Positions 20,646 through 30,497 of a stretch of 64,000 nt of DNA are shown piece by piece (position 1 is the first letter of the stretch; every line of letters starts with the position of its first letter). Below the pieces are notes generated by a model, which made no database searches, was not told the origin of the DNA, and saw nothing but the letters and a program-made list of their open reading frames with translations. The stretch lies in the NCBI GenBank assembly GCA_949361645.1, contig OX442415.1, positions 24,881,724 to 24,945,723 of the forward strand, given 5' to 3'. The stretch is from Spongilla lacustris (Eukaryota; Porifera; Demospongiae; Spongillida; Spongillidae). The translations under genes were made by a program, and so were the position numbers.

Positions 20646-22360
20646 CAGCCTTGACCACAGTGCATGCATCCTTCACAGCGGAAGAGATCAGGCAAGCACA
20701 GCAACAGGATGACACAGTCCAGCAGCTATACAAAGCACTCCAGTCTGAGAAACACCATCCACACAGACACTGGAAACGACCACCACTGAGGAGATATGCA
20801 CAGCTCTGGCCACAACTTGTCACTGTGGATGGTATTGTTTGCAGGAAGTACCAGCCAGGGCCTACTTCTGAAACCCTGTTTTGCCAGAAACACTGCACCA
20901 GCAAGCTCTGAGTATGGGCCACGACTCCCCAGCAGCAGGCCATCAAGGGACACTGAAGACACTGGAGAGGATACGATGTGAGGCGTACTGGGTGAACATG
21001 GCCCAGGACGTGGACAGACATTGCAGGGAATGTGCCACATGCCAGAAGTCCAAGCTGCCAATGCCAGTAAGGTCACCCACCACTCACAAACATACAGTGC
21101 CGTCCACCCACAAGTTCACACTCGCGCGCGCGTGTATTCGAGTCGAGCGTGAGTCGCGCGCGAGTCAATTAGCGAGTGCAATTAGCCCTCGATACGCGCG
21201 CTGTTGCGAGCGTCACTCAAATACCTATTTATGGCATACCTACAGATGATTACGTTAGTTTCAAGCTATTAATAGTATTTTTTTTTGTTCCAGCTGTTTT
21301 GCTTTGAGTTAAGGCGCGCGAGTTATTATTGCACTCGATCGAGTCGCGCGCGAGTCGAGTGCGTGTCGAGTGCGAGTCGAGCGCGCGCGAGTGTGAACTT
21401 GTGGGTGGACGGCACTGTACCTGTTGGACACCAATGGCAGATGATCCACATAAGTTCACAGCAGCTGTAGTAACGAGCGATTAAACCTCTCCACCATCCC
21501 ATCGCCTTGTGTGGTGTGGCTTTTCTTTGCCCCAAAGGCATCCAGTCAATGCTGCTCTAGAAATTTCGACCCTGGTCCGAGTGAACGATTTCTGGAACAC
21601 CACATGTGCAGAACAGTTTGACCAATTCTGCTGTGATTCTTATGGCTGTCTGGTCTGGGAGTGGTCTGGCATCAGCCCATTTGGTGAAGTAGTCCCGTAT
21701 CACCAGCAAATATTTGTTGTTCTTGGTGGACACTGGTACTTCTAGGATGTCAATTGCAAGAGACAGGAAGACTGGGAACAATACCTTCCACTGGCCTTGT
21801 ACGCATATAGAACTGCTACCCACACCTCCACTGGAGTGTCCCCATTCATGCTGATGTACGGAAGGCACCACCAGTCAAACATGTTAACCACCCCAAGAGG
21901 TTATAAAGCCACATCATACCAGGCTGTACTACAAGCAAAGATGGCTGAGCTACAGGACCTGGTGGAGGCACACACCGCTGAGTCTGCAAATAGGCAGATA
22001 GTGGACTATGACAGGCATTCAGCAGAGAGGCAGTTCAAGTCTGTGGTTGTCAGTGCCCACAGCAGGCAAACTTGATCTGCCATGGGAGGGAAACTGGACT
22101 GTAAGGAGTATGAAATCATCCGTCACTGTGGAGATTACTGATGGAGAGAACGCACAAAAGTGGTGCACACCAACCGTCTTCATCGACGAACCCTGACAGC
22201 AGTCAAGTCCCAACCAAGAATTGCCCCTCATACACCAGCAGACAGCAGCACACAACCATGGGAACCACCTGGAGTAGACCACTTTGAGCAACCTACTCCA
22301 CAGGCTGAGAGGCGATACCCGCTGAGAGAAAGGCATGCACCAGACAGACTTGGATACTAA
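20646..22360 (+). pseudogene. Integrase of gypsy element 2, interrupted and partly inverted
   Basis: The N-terminal part (20646-21090) has GHDSPAAGHQG and CRECATCQKSK, the zinc-binding domain. A TA MITE follows (21095-21417). The catalytic core lies on the minus strand between about 21446 and 21762 (KYLLVIRDYFTKWADARPLP, EIVHSDQGRNF). The C-terminal part is again on the plus strand from about 21763 (LPLALYAYRTATHTSTGVSP) to a stop near 22360. Plus-strand PVGHQWQM at 21421-21444 belongs just before the core, so a clean inversion of about 317 bp occurred. Confidence 0.82.
21095..21417. mobile_element. TA-flanked MITE, family CAGTGCCGTCC (copy 2)
   Basis: Same ends as copy 1 (CAGTGCCGTCCACCC and inverse), with TA flanks at 21093-21094 and 21418-21419. 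It is 323 bp long and inserted in the integrase of gypsy element 2. The inner sequence matches copy 1 in inverse orientation, including the GGTATTTGAGTGACGCTC region. Confidence 0.88.
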
Positions 22361-22383
22361 GCTCAGGAAGAGAGGGTGACGAG

Positions 22384-22507
22384 TGTAGTGCTAGCAAGTT
22401 CACACCTTAGGTGCTAAGCAGGCACATGACATGAACACATGCTAGAAGGTTATAGAATTATCTAGGAAGACTATTATTCTATATATTGTGGACATTATGG
22501 TGAAATA
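22384..22507 (+). repeat. 3' LTR of gypsy element 2, truncated
   Basis: TGTAGTGCTAGCAAGTTCAC begins the second LTR copy. Similarity to 9625-9798 stops at GGTGAAATA, where a CAGTA-ended element has inserted at a TA. The missing LTR end was not found elsewhere in the window. Confidence 0.85.
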
Positions 22508-22810
22508 CAGTACGCGTCAGAATAAAGTTGGCGCCACACATTACGGTCGGGATTATTGCGTTGTGCCATAATTGAGTTACGATCGGAATTAGTTACTTTA
22601 TGACCGTAAAATAATTACGCTCCAACCACAACGTAATTATAAGGTTGTTACGTTCCGTTACGGTCGCCAAAAGGCTTACAACTAAACACATGTCCAAAAC
22701 ACATGTCTAGGAACTGCAAATGGGCAGGCAGCTGGAAGTGTTGATTCGAGGAGTAGCTCGTCAGAGTAAACAGGCACGCCCCTCCGAACTCTGTGCCCAA
22801 GGCAACAATA

Positions 22811-22852
22811 CTACCACGATAGAACGGTTCTGGAACCGTTCTATCACGGTAG
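22811..22852. repeat. Hairpin: inverted repeat around GAACGGTTC
   Basis: About 20-base arms (CTACCACGATAGAACGGTTC and its near inverse) face each other without a loop. The same hairpin occurs at about 34580-34625 in the second copy of the element. Confidence 0.8.
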
Positions 22853-22984
22853 TGTGAACGCAGTGTAAGATGCTAGCTTGACTATCCTCTCATTTACAGT
22901 GGTTTCGCACTTTATCTTACACACCCCATGTACATGTGTATACCGTTATACGTTAGCGGTTAATATGAAAACCAACTTTGCGGT

Positions 22985-24696
22985 TATCGGAGAGTAAACA
23001 GGCACCCCTCCACCCCCTGATATCTCATATGTTATCTCACTCATTGACCACACCCATGTCCCATGGGCCCTCGTAGCCTGGAGGCCCCATTTAGCCGGAA
23101 CTTTCATTAACCCCAGCCCATAACATCTGAGTCGGTGACCACACCCATAGGCCCTCATAGCCGGAAAGTTCATTAACCTCTCAACATCTCACCCAATGAC
23201 CACACCCATAGACCCTCTAAGCCGGAAAGTTCATTAACCCCACAACTTCTCACACATTGACCACACCCATGAGCTGTATTAGCCGGAAAGTCATTAACCC
23301 CTCAACATCTGATTCATTAGGCCCTCATAGCTGGAAAGTTCATTAACCCCTCACATCTCATCCAATGACCACACCCATAGACCCTCTAAGCCGGAAAGAT
23401 CATTAACTCTTTGACAGTCAACACGGATAACGTAGTTAATTGATTATTTGCCAGTAATGTTTTTAATTATGGCTACCCGTACGATCGTTGCTTAGTAGTC
23501 GCTGTTCTCGAAGAATCTCGCGGTTAGCCTCCTTAAAAAGATACTATCTATGATAGAAGAGTGTTTTATGACGTTTGTTATGATATATGGTGTACTAGCT
23601 TGAAAACAATTGGCAGTTAACAAGACCCGATTTAGGTGGAGTGAAGCGGGCAGGGATTCGAAGCCGTACATTGCGTATACTACGAAACAGTCGATGAAAA
23701 CACCGTAGTTCTATCCCTTGTTGTTACATCTAAGGTCCAGACGTTTTAAAAGGCTTAGCTCGCCCATGTTTTAGTAGAAAAGGCGGGTGCTAATTCGAAG
23801 CCGCTAGTGACGATAGAGACGCCATTACGCGTACACCTGCAGCTGTTCGTTCCCGCTTTCCGTTCAATTAAAAACCAACGCTCCGGTCATAGCTCTATGC
23901 CACTAGGGCTTATTGGTACACGGAGCGTGTAACCGTATGACACAGACTGGTTTTCTATGTGTGCATATATATATGCACTTGGCGGTTAACACGAATTAAT
24001 TTTTAGCATATATATATGCACTTGGCGGTCAAAGAGTTAACCCCACAACTTCTCACACATTGACCACACCCATAGGCCCTCATAGCCCATTATCAACATC
24101 TCACCCACTGACCATACCCATAGACCCTCTTAGCCGGAAAGTTCATTAACCTCACAACTTCTCACTCATTGACCACACCCGTAGGCCCTCTTAGCCAGAA
24201 AGTTCATTAACCCCACTGCTTCTCACTCATTGACCACACCCATGGGCCTCATAGCCGGAAAGTTTATTAACCCCTCAACATCTCACCCCATGACCACACC
24301 CATAGACCCTCTTAGCTGGAAAGTTCATATAACCCCACAACTTCTCACTCATTGACCACACCCATAGGCCCTCTTAGCTGGAGAGTTCATTAACCCCATA
24401 ACTTCTGACTCATTGACGACACCCATAGGCCCTCTTAGCCGGAGAGTTCGTTAATCCATAACTTCTCACTCATTGACCACACCCATAGGCCCTCTTAGCC
24501 GCAGAGTTCATTAACCCCATACTTTCCCACTCATTCATTAGCCCCTCAACATCTCACCCACTGACCACACCCATGGACCCTCTTAGCCGGAAAGTTCATT
24601 AACCCCACAACTTCTCACTCATTGACCATACCCATAGGCTCTCTTAGCCAGAGAGTTCATTAACCCCATAACTTCTCACTCATTCATTAACATATC
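22985..24696 (+). repeat. 61-bp minisatellite array 1, split by a TTAA element
   Basis: The unit carries CATTAACCCC, CTTCTCACTCATTGACC, ACACCCATAGGCCCTC and TTAGCCGGAAAGTT. Roughly 17 imperfect copies are visible on either side of an insert at 23407-24036. Each unit holds one TTAA. Array 2 (33660-34400) is the same unit in inverse orientation. Confidence 0.88.
23407..24036. mobile_element. Non-autonomous piggyBac-like element, TTAA target
   Basis: The ends are CTCTTTGAC (23407) and GTCAAAGAG (to 24036), flanked on both sides by TTAA (23403-23406, 24037-24040). The flanks join into a normal minisatellite unit when the element is removed, which gives the empty site. The palindrome GCATATATATATGC lies exactly 17 nt inside the right TTAA and is repeated 43 bp further in (23963-23976). 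No transposase inside. Confidence 0.82.
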
Positions 24697-24700
24697 TTAA

Positions 24701-27700
24701 CCCTCCTACTGCTGCTCATTAATTATTCATAACGTAACCCAGTGCGGAATGAATTTTTAGCGTGTGATAGGTTTTATATGCTATACGCGTTGAGAAGGTT
24801 TTTGTTAGAACGCTACGCTCTGTAAAGCCTGTTTCTTCAACGTACGTTGGTAAGTACCCCAGCTACTCCGATTGTGTCTTTTTACCACATACCGTGCGTT
24901 CTATGCGCCGCGAGAACGTTGTTTGTGAATCGTATCGTACGCTTACATGGGGCATGGCTCTATCACTCTGAGAACTAGCTTTCAAAGCGCCTACATGTCA
25001 TGTAAGTGTTACTAGAACAGTTTTTAATGTTATATAACAAATCTCTCCTCTTTTGTGGCTTTTTAGGACACTTTGACGCGAGCACCTGTCTTGGGCTACA
25101 ATTGGAATTGTTATTTTAAAAACTGACAGGTAAGGTTCATGTTGCAAGGTGTGTGTGATGTGACTTGAAGGTGTTGTGTATGTGGGAGACCGTTGTGTGA
25201 GTTTCATGCATATTGGAGTATTGTGTGTAGTAACAGGTGTGGTTGGGGAAGGCAGTTGTACATGTGGAAGGCATGATTTGGGATGCAGTTGCAAGAGGTT
25301 GTGAGTAACTCATTTAGGTTGTGTAGGGTACATGTATATGTATATGTGATAGACAGTTGTGCCATTGGTTGTACATGGTAGTAATGTGTAGGAGAGTCGT
25401 TTGGTGGGTTAGCAGTTCTGTATGTGAGGTATGGACATGTTGGGAGTATTGTGTGGGGTGGGGCTATAGCCAGAATGGGAATTATGTGTGCTGTGGAGGA
25501 GGGGATGTTGTGTGTGTGTGCTGGGATGGAGGAGTATGTGATGCAATTGTACACTGAGGTGGTTGTGAATGTTGTGTGTGATCTATAGACAGTTGTATTG
25601 TGCACGAGAAAGCAAGGGCAGCGTTATTTTGTGCTCCTGTGTGAAAGAGATTCTGTTATATGGGCTCTAAACAGAACTTTGTGGACCACTTGATAAGACT
25701 GCTGAAGACACAATACATATACATGCAGCTGTATACACATATAGCCATGAAGTACTAGTCAATAATGCATTACAGTATGGTAGGTTTTAAAACATGGATA
25801 AACACAAAGGGGGACTTTACAGCTGCAACATATGTATGTTGTTGTTTTTCGTTTTCCTGATTTCCTGTTGCTGCACACCTCACAGTCACATTGACCTGAT
25901 GGCTCTGGAAAATGATTGTGTCCAATCAGTCGTGCTGGACTGTCTACCACTGGTGCCAATAGCAGTGAAGTGAAGCATTCAGCTCCTATGAGGCCCTTCG
26001 CCACTTCTATTCTGAAATCCATGTGAGACAAAACTTTGCCCTCGCAGGTTTTGTAGTATAGGACATATGCATTCACAAGTGTCACATCTAACAGGTGAAA
26101 ATAAACCCTTTTCCACCATTTTCTTGAAAAGTTGTTGTAGCCATAGTATGTTACTAACTGATCAGACTTATCCACTCCACCCATGTATGCATTGTATTGA
26201 TCAATACCCAGTGGTTTTTGTACGGTCTGATGTCCACCAGTTGCACCCTTTCTCCTCCTCTGTTTTGTGACAGTGCCCTCCTTATGGATGGTTGTTAGTA
26301 GTGCTACAACCCTCTTGTCTCTCCATTTCAGGCCCATGAGTTCTCCATCCTTGTAGTGAACAACTTCACCCAGTGCAACATCGGCTTTCTGGAATGATTT
26401 CGGCACATCCTTCCTGTCAAGCCGCAATGTACCACAGCTGCCAAACCCAGTGGAGAGCAACAGCTTGCATAGGTAGGGACTGGTGTAAAAATTATCAAAA
26501 TATACATGGTATCCTTTTCCATGCAGCTTCTTCAGTAATTCTGTCACTACGTGGTTGCCCAGTGGAACACCAGCTGGCCGTTTCTCCTGCTTCCCAGTGT
26601 AGAGAATGAAGTTCCATGTGTACCCTGTGTCTGATTCTGCCAACACCCACGCCTTCATGCCCCACTTATTGGGTTTTTTTGGCATATACTGAAGGAACGA
26701 GAGACGACCTTTGTACGAGATTATGCTCTCATCAACACTTACTTCTCGGTTCATTGTATAACTTCTCTGATACGAGGTAACCAGTGATGTAATCAAGGGA
26801 CGGATCTTGAAGAGTATGTCATAACCCCTTTCTCCTTTAGGTATTGCCTTGCTGTTGTCTGCAAGGTGCAGGAACTTCAAAATGAGCAGGAACCTGTCCC
26901 TGCCCATCACAGTTGAAAAGTTCGATGAGGAGAATGGCCAGCTGGTGCACCAGTAGTGCTGTATACTGGGCATGTTCACAATGCCCATGATAATAATCAG
27001 GCCCATGAACTTCTTCATCTCCTCCATTGTTATAGGCTTGCCTTTCAGCTGGTTTGCACGGGCATTGCAGTGCATCTTCAAGTAATCAGAGTGGCTTTGG
27101 AGATATTGATCTCCATACCTGTTTGTCTCTTCCTCCACAGACACCATCATCTGATTGTCGAAAAGCTTGCAAAAAATGTCCACTGGCTGCAGATGGTCCA
27201 TTTTTTTCAGTAACTCCAGGGATCGGTGTAAATGGTGGAATGCTGCTTTGGAATGGCAACGCAGTGGTGCTCTGTGGCAGTTCTACTTCCATTGGCTCCT
27301 CACAGCCAAGCTCCTCCTCAAACACATCACTGCACAGGCCTTCCCTGTTGCTACCACAGCCAAGCTCCTCCTCAAATACGTCACTGCACACGCCTTCCCT
27401 GTTGCTACCACAGCCAAGCTCCTCCTCAAATACGTCACTGCACACACCTTCCCTGTCGTCAAGCTCCTCCTCTAACATGTCACTGCACACGCCTTCCCTG
27501 TTGTTATTACCAATCCCGCCACCGCACACGCCTTCCTCCTCGTCAATATAGCCGTCGAACTCGTCATCGCTTATGTCGCTTTCTATGTTTTCCATGTATT
27601 CGAGTAGGAAGACTGGGTCAGTAGGAAGAAGACGGCGTGAAGCCATCTCGCGTTATGATCGTTACAACTACACTGTGAATGGCATGCAGGTGTCGGGTAT

Positions 27701-27853
27701 GAGTCATATTATACAATACAGCTGTAATGAACGCCTTGCTTCGCGCGCAAACTAGCGTTACGTACAATCATCCTGCTGGGCATATGTATATGCCCGTCGC
27801 TATACGCAAGCGCAATCATTTCGCATATATATATGCCTTCCGCAGTAGGAGGG
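24701..27853 (-). mobile_element. piggyBac transposon, complete with TTAA flanks
   Basis: CCCTCCTACTGC starts at 24701 after TTAA (24697-24700), and its inverse GCAGTAGGAGGG ends at 27853 before TTAA (27854-27857). The 3.15-kb element holds a minus-strand transposase (25759-27646). The palindrome GCATATATATATGC lies at 27823-27836, 17 nt inside the right TTAA. The left 1 kb (24713-25750) holds only low-complexity T/G-rich sequence. Confidence 0.92.
25759..27646 (-). pseudogene. piggyBac transposase with one frameshift
   Basis: A first frame starts at 27646 (MASRRLLPTDP) and carries an acidic region with four imperfect repeats of EGVCSDVFEEELG (about residues 40-115). At an A7 run on the coding strand (about 27204-27210) the frame shifts by one base into the catalytic part, which runs to 25759. 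The catalytic part has the three expected aspartates in VSVDESIISYKGR, VYFDNFYTSPYL and GVDKSDQL. It ends in a cysteine-rich zinc domain (CDCEVC...CCSC...C) as in PGBD4-like proteins. It cuts and pastes at TTAA. A single homopolymer change is the only lesion seen, so the shift may be a sequencing error or a recent mutation. Confidence 0.92.
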
Positions 27854-27958
27854 TTAACCTTGTCCAAGAAGATTACATAACTTAAGCTTTATAATTTGTT
27901 TGATGCACACAAGTAGAGCAATATACTAGGTATAATAGAGTTTATATTCTGCTTACCA

Positions 27959-28285
27959 ATGGCCAATGGGCATCTGGAGTGTGTATTTTCACAACTCAAA
28001 ACTAACCTACGAACCTGTCTAGGGGAGAATAACAATTATCTTTTGCGAATTCAAATTGAAGATCCTCCACTCTCTGAGTGGGAAGCAACTGGTTCAATTA
28101 ACCTATGGTTGAAAGAAAAGGCTCGCCGTGCAAATCAGCCACAGGAGACTTCAAATAGCACACTATCCACCAGTGCCTCAACTTCAGTGATTACCACTGA
28201 GTCTGCCTCTGATGAAGATGAAGTCAGTGATGGTCTTGAGTTTGATGATTGGGTGGAATGGGTAACTGAGAATGGACAAAACTAA
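27959..28285 (+). pseudogene. hAT transposase C-terminal fragment (ZNF862-like)
   Basis: An open stretch of 108 residues begins with ANGHLECVFSQLK, followed by LLRIQIEDPPLSEWEATGSI and WLKEKARRANQ and an acidic tail. This is the hAT C-terminal dimerisation region, with (V)FSQLK at its core, of the ZNF862-like group. No catalytic core precedes it, so it is a fragment. A MITE lies 27 bp after its stop. Confidence 0.75.
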
Positions 28286-28312
28286 TTTTTCCTTATGAAT
28301 TTTCGCATAGTA

Positions 28313-28645
28313 CAGTGCCATCCACCCACAAGTTCACACTCGCATGCGAGTGTATTGCGAGTCGAGTGCGGCGTGCGAGTCCTCGATACGAGCACTATTA
28401 CGAGCGTTACTCGAATACCGATTTACGGCATAGCTACACATGATTACGTTAGTTTACCTTAGTTTAATAGTAAATATTTATGGACCAGCTGTTTTGCTTT
28501 GAGTTAAGGCGCGAGAGTCATTATTGCACTCAATCGAGTCACGCACAAGTCGAGCGCAAGTTCAGTGCGAGTCGAGCGCAAGTTCAATGCGAATCGAGTG
28601 CGAGTCGAGCGCACGCAAGTGTGAACTTGTGGGTGGACGGCACTG
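28313..28645. mobile_element. TA-flanked MITE, family CAGTGCCGTCC (copy 3)
   Basis: CAGTGCCATCCACCCACAAG to the inverse end GGCACTG, with TA at 28311-28312 and 28646-28647. It is 333 bp long. More CpG sites have decayed than in copies 1 and 2, which suggests an older insertion. Confidence 0.87.
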
Positions 28646-28649
28646 TACT

Positions 28650-29164
28650 ATTTGTACCTTTGTATTCAAATATGTTTCATTCATAGTGTGGCTGATTTTA
28701 TAGTATTTGAATGTCTGATCAATATTAACCAGTGACAGGATAAAATGGATCATGTTCAGACATTTTGTCTGGACACTCTTATAGAGTTAATGTAAGTGCC
28801 CTGTAATAGATAGTACTTAAAATAACAAATACAAAATTAATTTGACATTTGTGTTATTTTTGATATTTCGGAAGTATCCATGTCTGCACGAGTGCATAGT
28901 TATAGAACAAAATATTCAGCACAACCGTAGTCATAATTAATGAGTCAGATCATGTCCGACTAAGGTCTGACACTTCTCCTGAAGATAGGTAATTATTAAA
29001 CCACTCTACTACCCATCAGTAAACTTCAAATTCTTCAGCACATACGTACCTATGTAGGACAACATTGTAAGGTGCAGAATGCAGACTACCGCAAATTAAC
29101 AACAGATACTATACGAATCACTAGCCTCAATCAGCTACACATAGGAAACAGGAATTACATGTTT
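28650..29164. other. No gene seen
   Basis: AT-rich sequence without recognisable coding or repeat structure. Confidence 0.6.
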
Positions 29165-30436
29165 TTAGGTAATTAAAATATACACAATAATGCATACATA
29201 TGTATTGCCCATGGATGAGATGCATGGTTGTGTCAACTTTTTACCTTTCGTCAATTTACTCAGGACCATCTTATAACGAACGTCATGTGGTTCTATTCCT
29301 TCAGCACTAAACACATTCAGTTGCATCAAATCCACCTTCTTCTGTGCCTCAGTTACATTCTCCTCTTTACCAACAACCTTAGCCTCCAACATAGCTTCAG
29401 CAGCACCCAGTTTTGCTTCAGCAACCCTAATCTCAGCAGCCCTAACCTTACCAATTTGATGCACATCACCATTTTCAGCCTCCTCCTCCAGCATAGCTTC
29501 AGCAAATGTAACTTTAGCTTCAGCCACCTTAACCTTAGCTTCAGCCACCCTAACTATAGCAACTCCATGCTCATCACCTTTCACTTGAGCCTCCTCCAGC
29601 ATAACTTTAGCAACCTGAAACCTAGCTTCAGCAATCTTCAACTCAGCTTCAGCCACAGCTACAGCAACTTTAAACTTAGCTTCAGCCACCTTAACCTTAG
29701 CTTCAGCCACCCTAACTATAGCAACTCCATGCTCATCACCTTTCACTTGAGCCTCCTCCAGCATAACTTTAGCAACCTGAAACCTAGCTTCAGCAATCTT
29801 CAACTCAGCTTCAGCCACAGCTACAGCAACTTTAAACTTAGCTTCAGCCACCTTAACCTTAGCTTCAGCCACCCTAACTATAGCAACTCCATGCTCATCA
29901 CCTTTCACTTGAGCCTCCTCCAGCATAACTTTAGCAACCTGAAACCTAGCTTCAGCAACCATCAACTTAGCTTCAGCCACCCTGATCTTAACCTTAGCAA
30001 CTTCATGCTCATCACCTTTCACTTGAGCCTCCTCCAGCATAACTTTGTCAACCTGAAACCTAGCTTCAGCAATCTTCAACTCAGCTTCAGCCACCCTGAT
30101 CTTAACCTTAGCAACTTCATGGTTATCACCTTTCACTTGAGCCTCCTCCAGCACAACTTTTTCAACCTGAAACCTAGCTTCAGCAACCTTCAACTCAGCT
30201 TCAGCCACCTCATACATGTTACATGCATCTGCTGCACCAGTAAAAAATCTAAAACGACACCAGTTTAATTTAGCAATAAAGAACTGTAGCTCAGCTTCAG
30301 CATAATACAAAGAGCTCATATTGGCTGTCTGCATTGCAGTTCGGAATGCAGTTGTAGCATCATCCATTATCCTGCGGATAAAGACAGCATAATTGCTAGT
30401 AAAGCATTGGCATTTACTCGACCATGTTTTAACCAA
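29165..30436 (-). CDS. Ala/Glu/Val-rich helical repeat protein, function unknown
   Basis: An open frame of 423 residues. After about 80 non-repetitive residues it is made of helix-forming blocks of the type VAEAELKIAEARFQVAKV followed by MLEEAQVKGDEHGVA. Two 54-residue (162-bp) units are almost identical and about six related blocks can be counted. The heptad-like spacing predicts a long coiled coil or helical rod. No signal peptide, membrane segment or catalytic motif was seen. The true start may be the ATG near 30367 (MDDATTAF), which follows an acceptor-like TTTATCCGCAG, so an upstream exon is possible. I do not recognise the family. The unbroken frame in such decayed surroundings argues for a real gene. 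Confidence 0.55.
   Translation of the reverse strand: MVKTWSSKCQCFTSNYAVFIRRIMDDATTAFRTAMQTANMSSLYYAEAELQFFIAKLNWCRFRFFTGAADACNMYEVAEAELKVAEARFQVEKVVLEEAQVKGDNHEVAKVKIRVAEAELKIAEARFQVDKVMLEEAQVKGDEHEVAKVKIRVAEAKLMVAEARFQVAKVMLEEAQVKGDEHGVAIVRVAEAKVKVAEAKFKVAVAVAEAELKIAEARFQVAKVMLEEAQVKGDEHGVAIVRVAEAKVKVAEAKFKVAVAVAEAELKIAEARFQVAKVMLEEAQVKGDEHGVAIVRVAEAKVKVAEAKVTFAEAMLEEEAENGDVHQIGKVRAAEIRVAEAKLGAAEAMLEAKVVGKEENVTEAQKKVDLMQLNVFSAEGIEPHDVRYKMVLSKLTKGKKLTQPCISSMGNTYVCIIVYILIT
29569..30170 (-). repeat. 162-bp coding repeats
   Basis: Direct repeats with period 162 bp, such as ACTCCATGCTCATCACC at about 29571, 29733 and 29895, with shorter related units beyond. They encode the 54-residue blocks of the helical protein. 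Confidence 0.85.
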
Positions 30437-30497
30437 AATCTGTCCTGTTAAGTGACACTAGCATGTATAAACTCTAAATGAATACCAGGTATAATAT

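Larger units (their letters stand above)
9625..22507 (+). mobile_element. Ty3/gypsy retrotransposon 2, host of nested insertions
   Basis: Two LTR copies (9625-9798 and 22384-22507) bracket gag, protease, RT-RNase H and integrase, all plus strand in the classical order. The body is split by a hAT element at 10344-17833 (holding a Gmr1-type block), by a 6-bp-duplication MITE at 19924-20645 and by a TA MITE at 21095-21417. It also contains an inverted segment (21446-21762). The right LTR is cut at 22507 by a TA-inserting element. It is defective. Confidence 0.88.
22508..24700. mobile_element. CAGTACGCGTCA-ended element carrying a minisatellite (copy 1, incomplete)
   Basis: A terminus CAGTACGCGTCAGAATAAAG with GGCGCC nearby follows a TA in the LTR of gypsy element 2. 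Inside are a near-perfect hairpin (22811-22852), a region shared in inverse orientation with 34500-34860, and a 61-bp minisatellite. The right end is not seen; the sequence runs into the piggyBac at 24701. No coding sequence. CAGT plus TA suggests a Tc1/mariner-derived element. Confidence 0.65.

Noticed and set aside
23640..23810. tRNA-like ATTCGAAGCC words in the short TTAA element
   Set aside because: No acceptor stem or A-box could be aligned around them.
22985..24696. Regularly spaced repeats resembling a CRISPR array
   Set aside because: The whole unit is repeated, with no unique spacers. The surrounding genes are animal transposons, and the array is a minisatellite.
27054..27624. Ser/Pro/His-rich plus-strand ORFs
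   Set aside because: Antisense of the acidic repeats of the piggyBac transposase.
29228..30268. Long plus-strand ORF of 346 residues
   Set aside because: It is the exact antisense of the helical-repeat frame, and its Ser/Leu/Phe-rich repeats simply mirror that DNA repeat.
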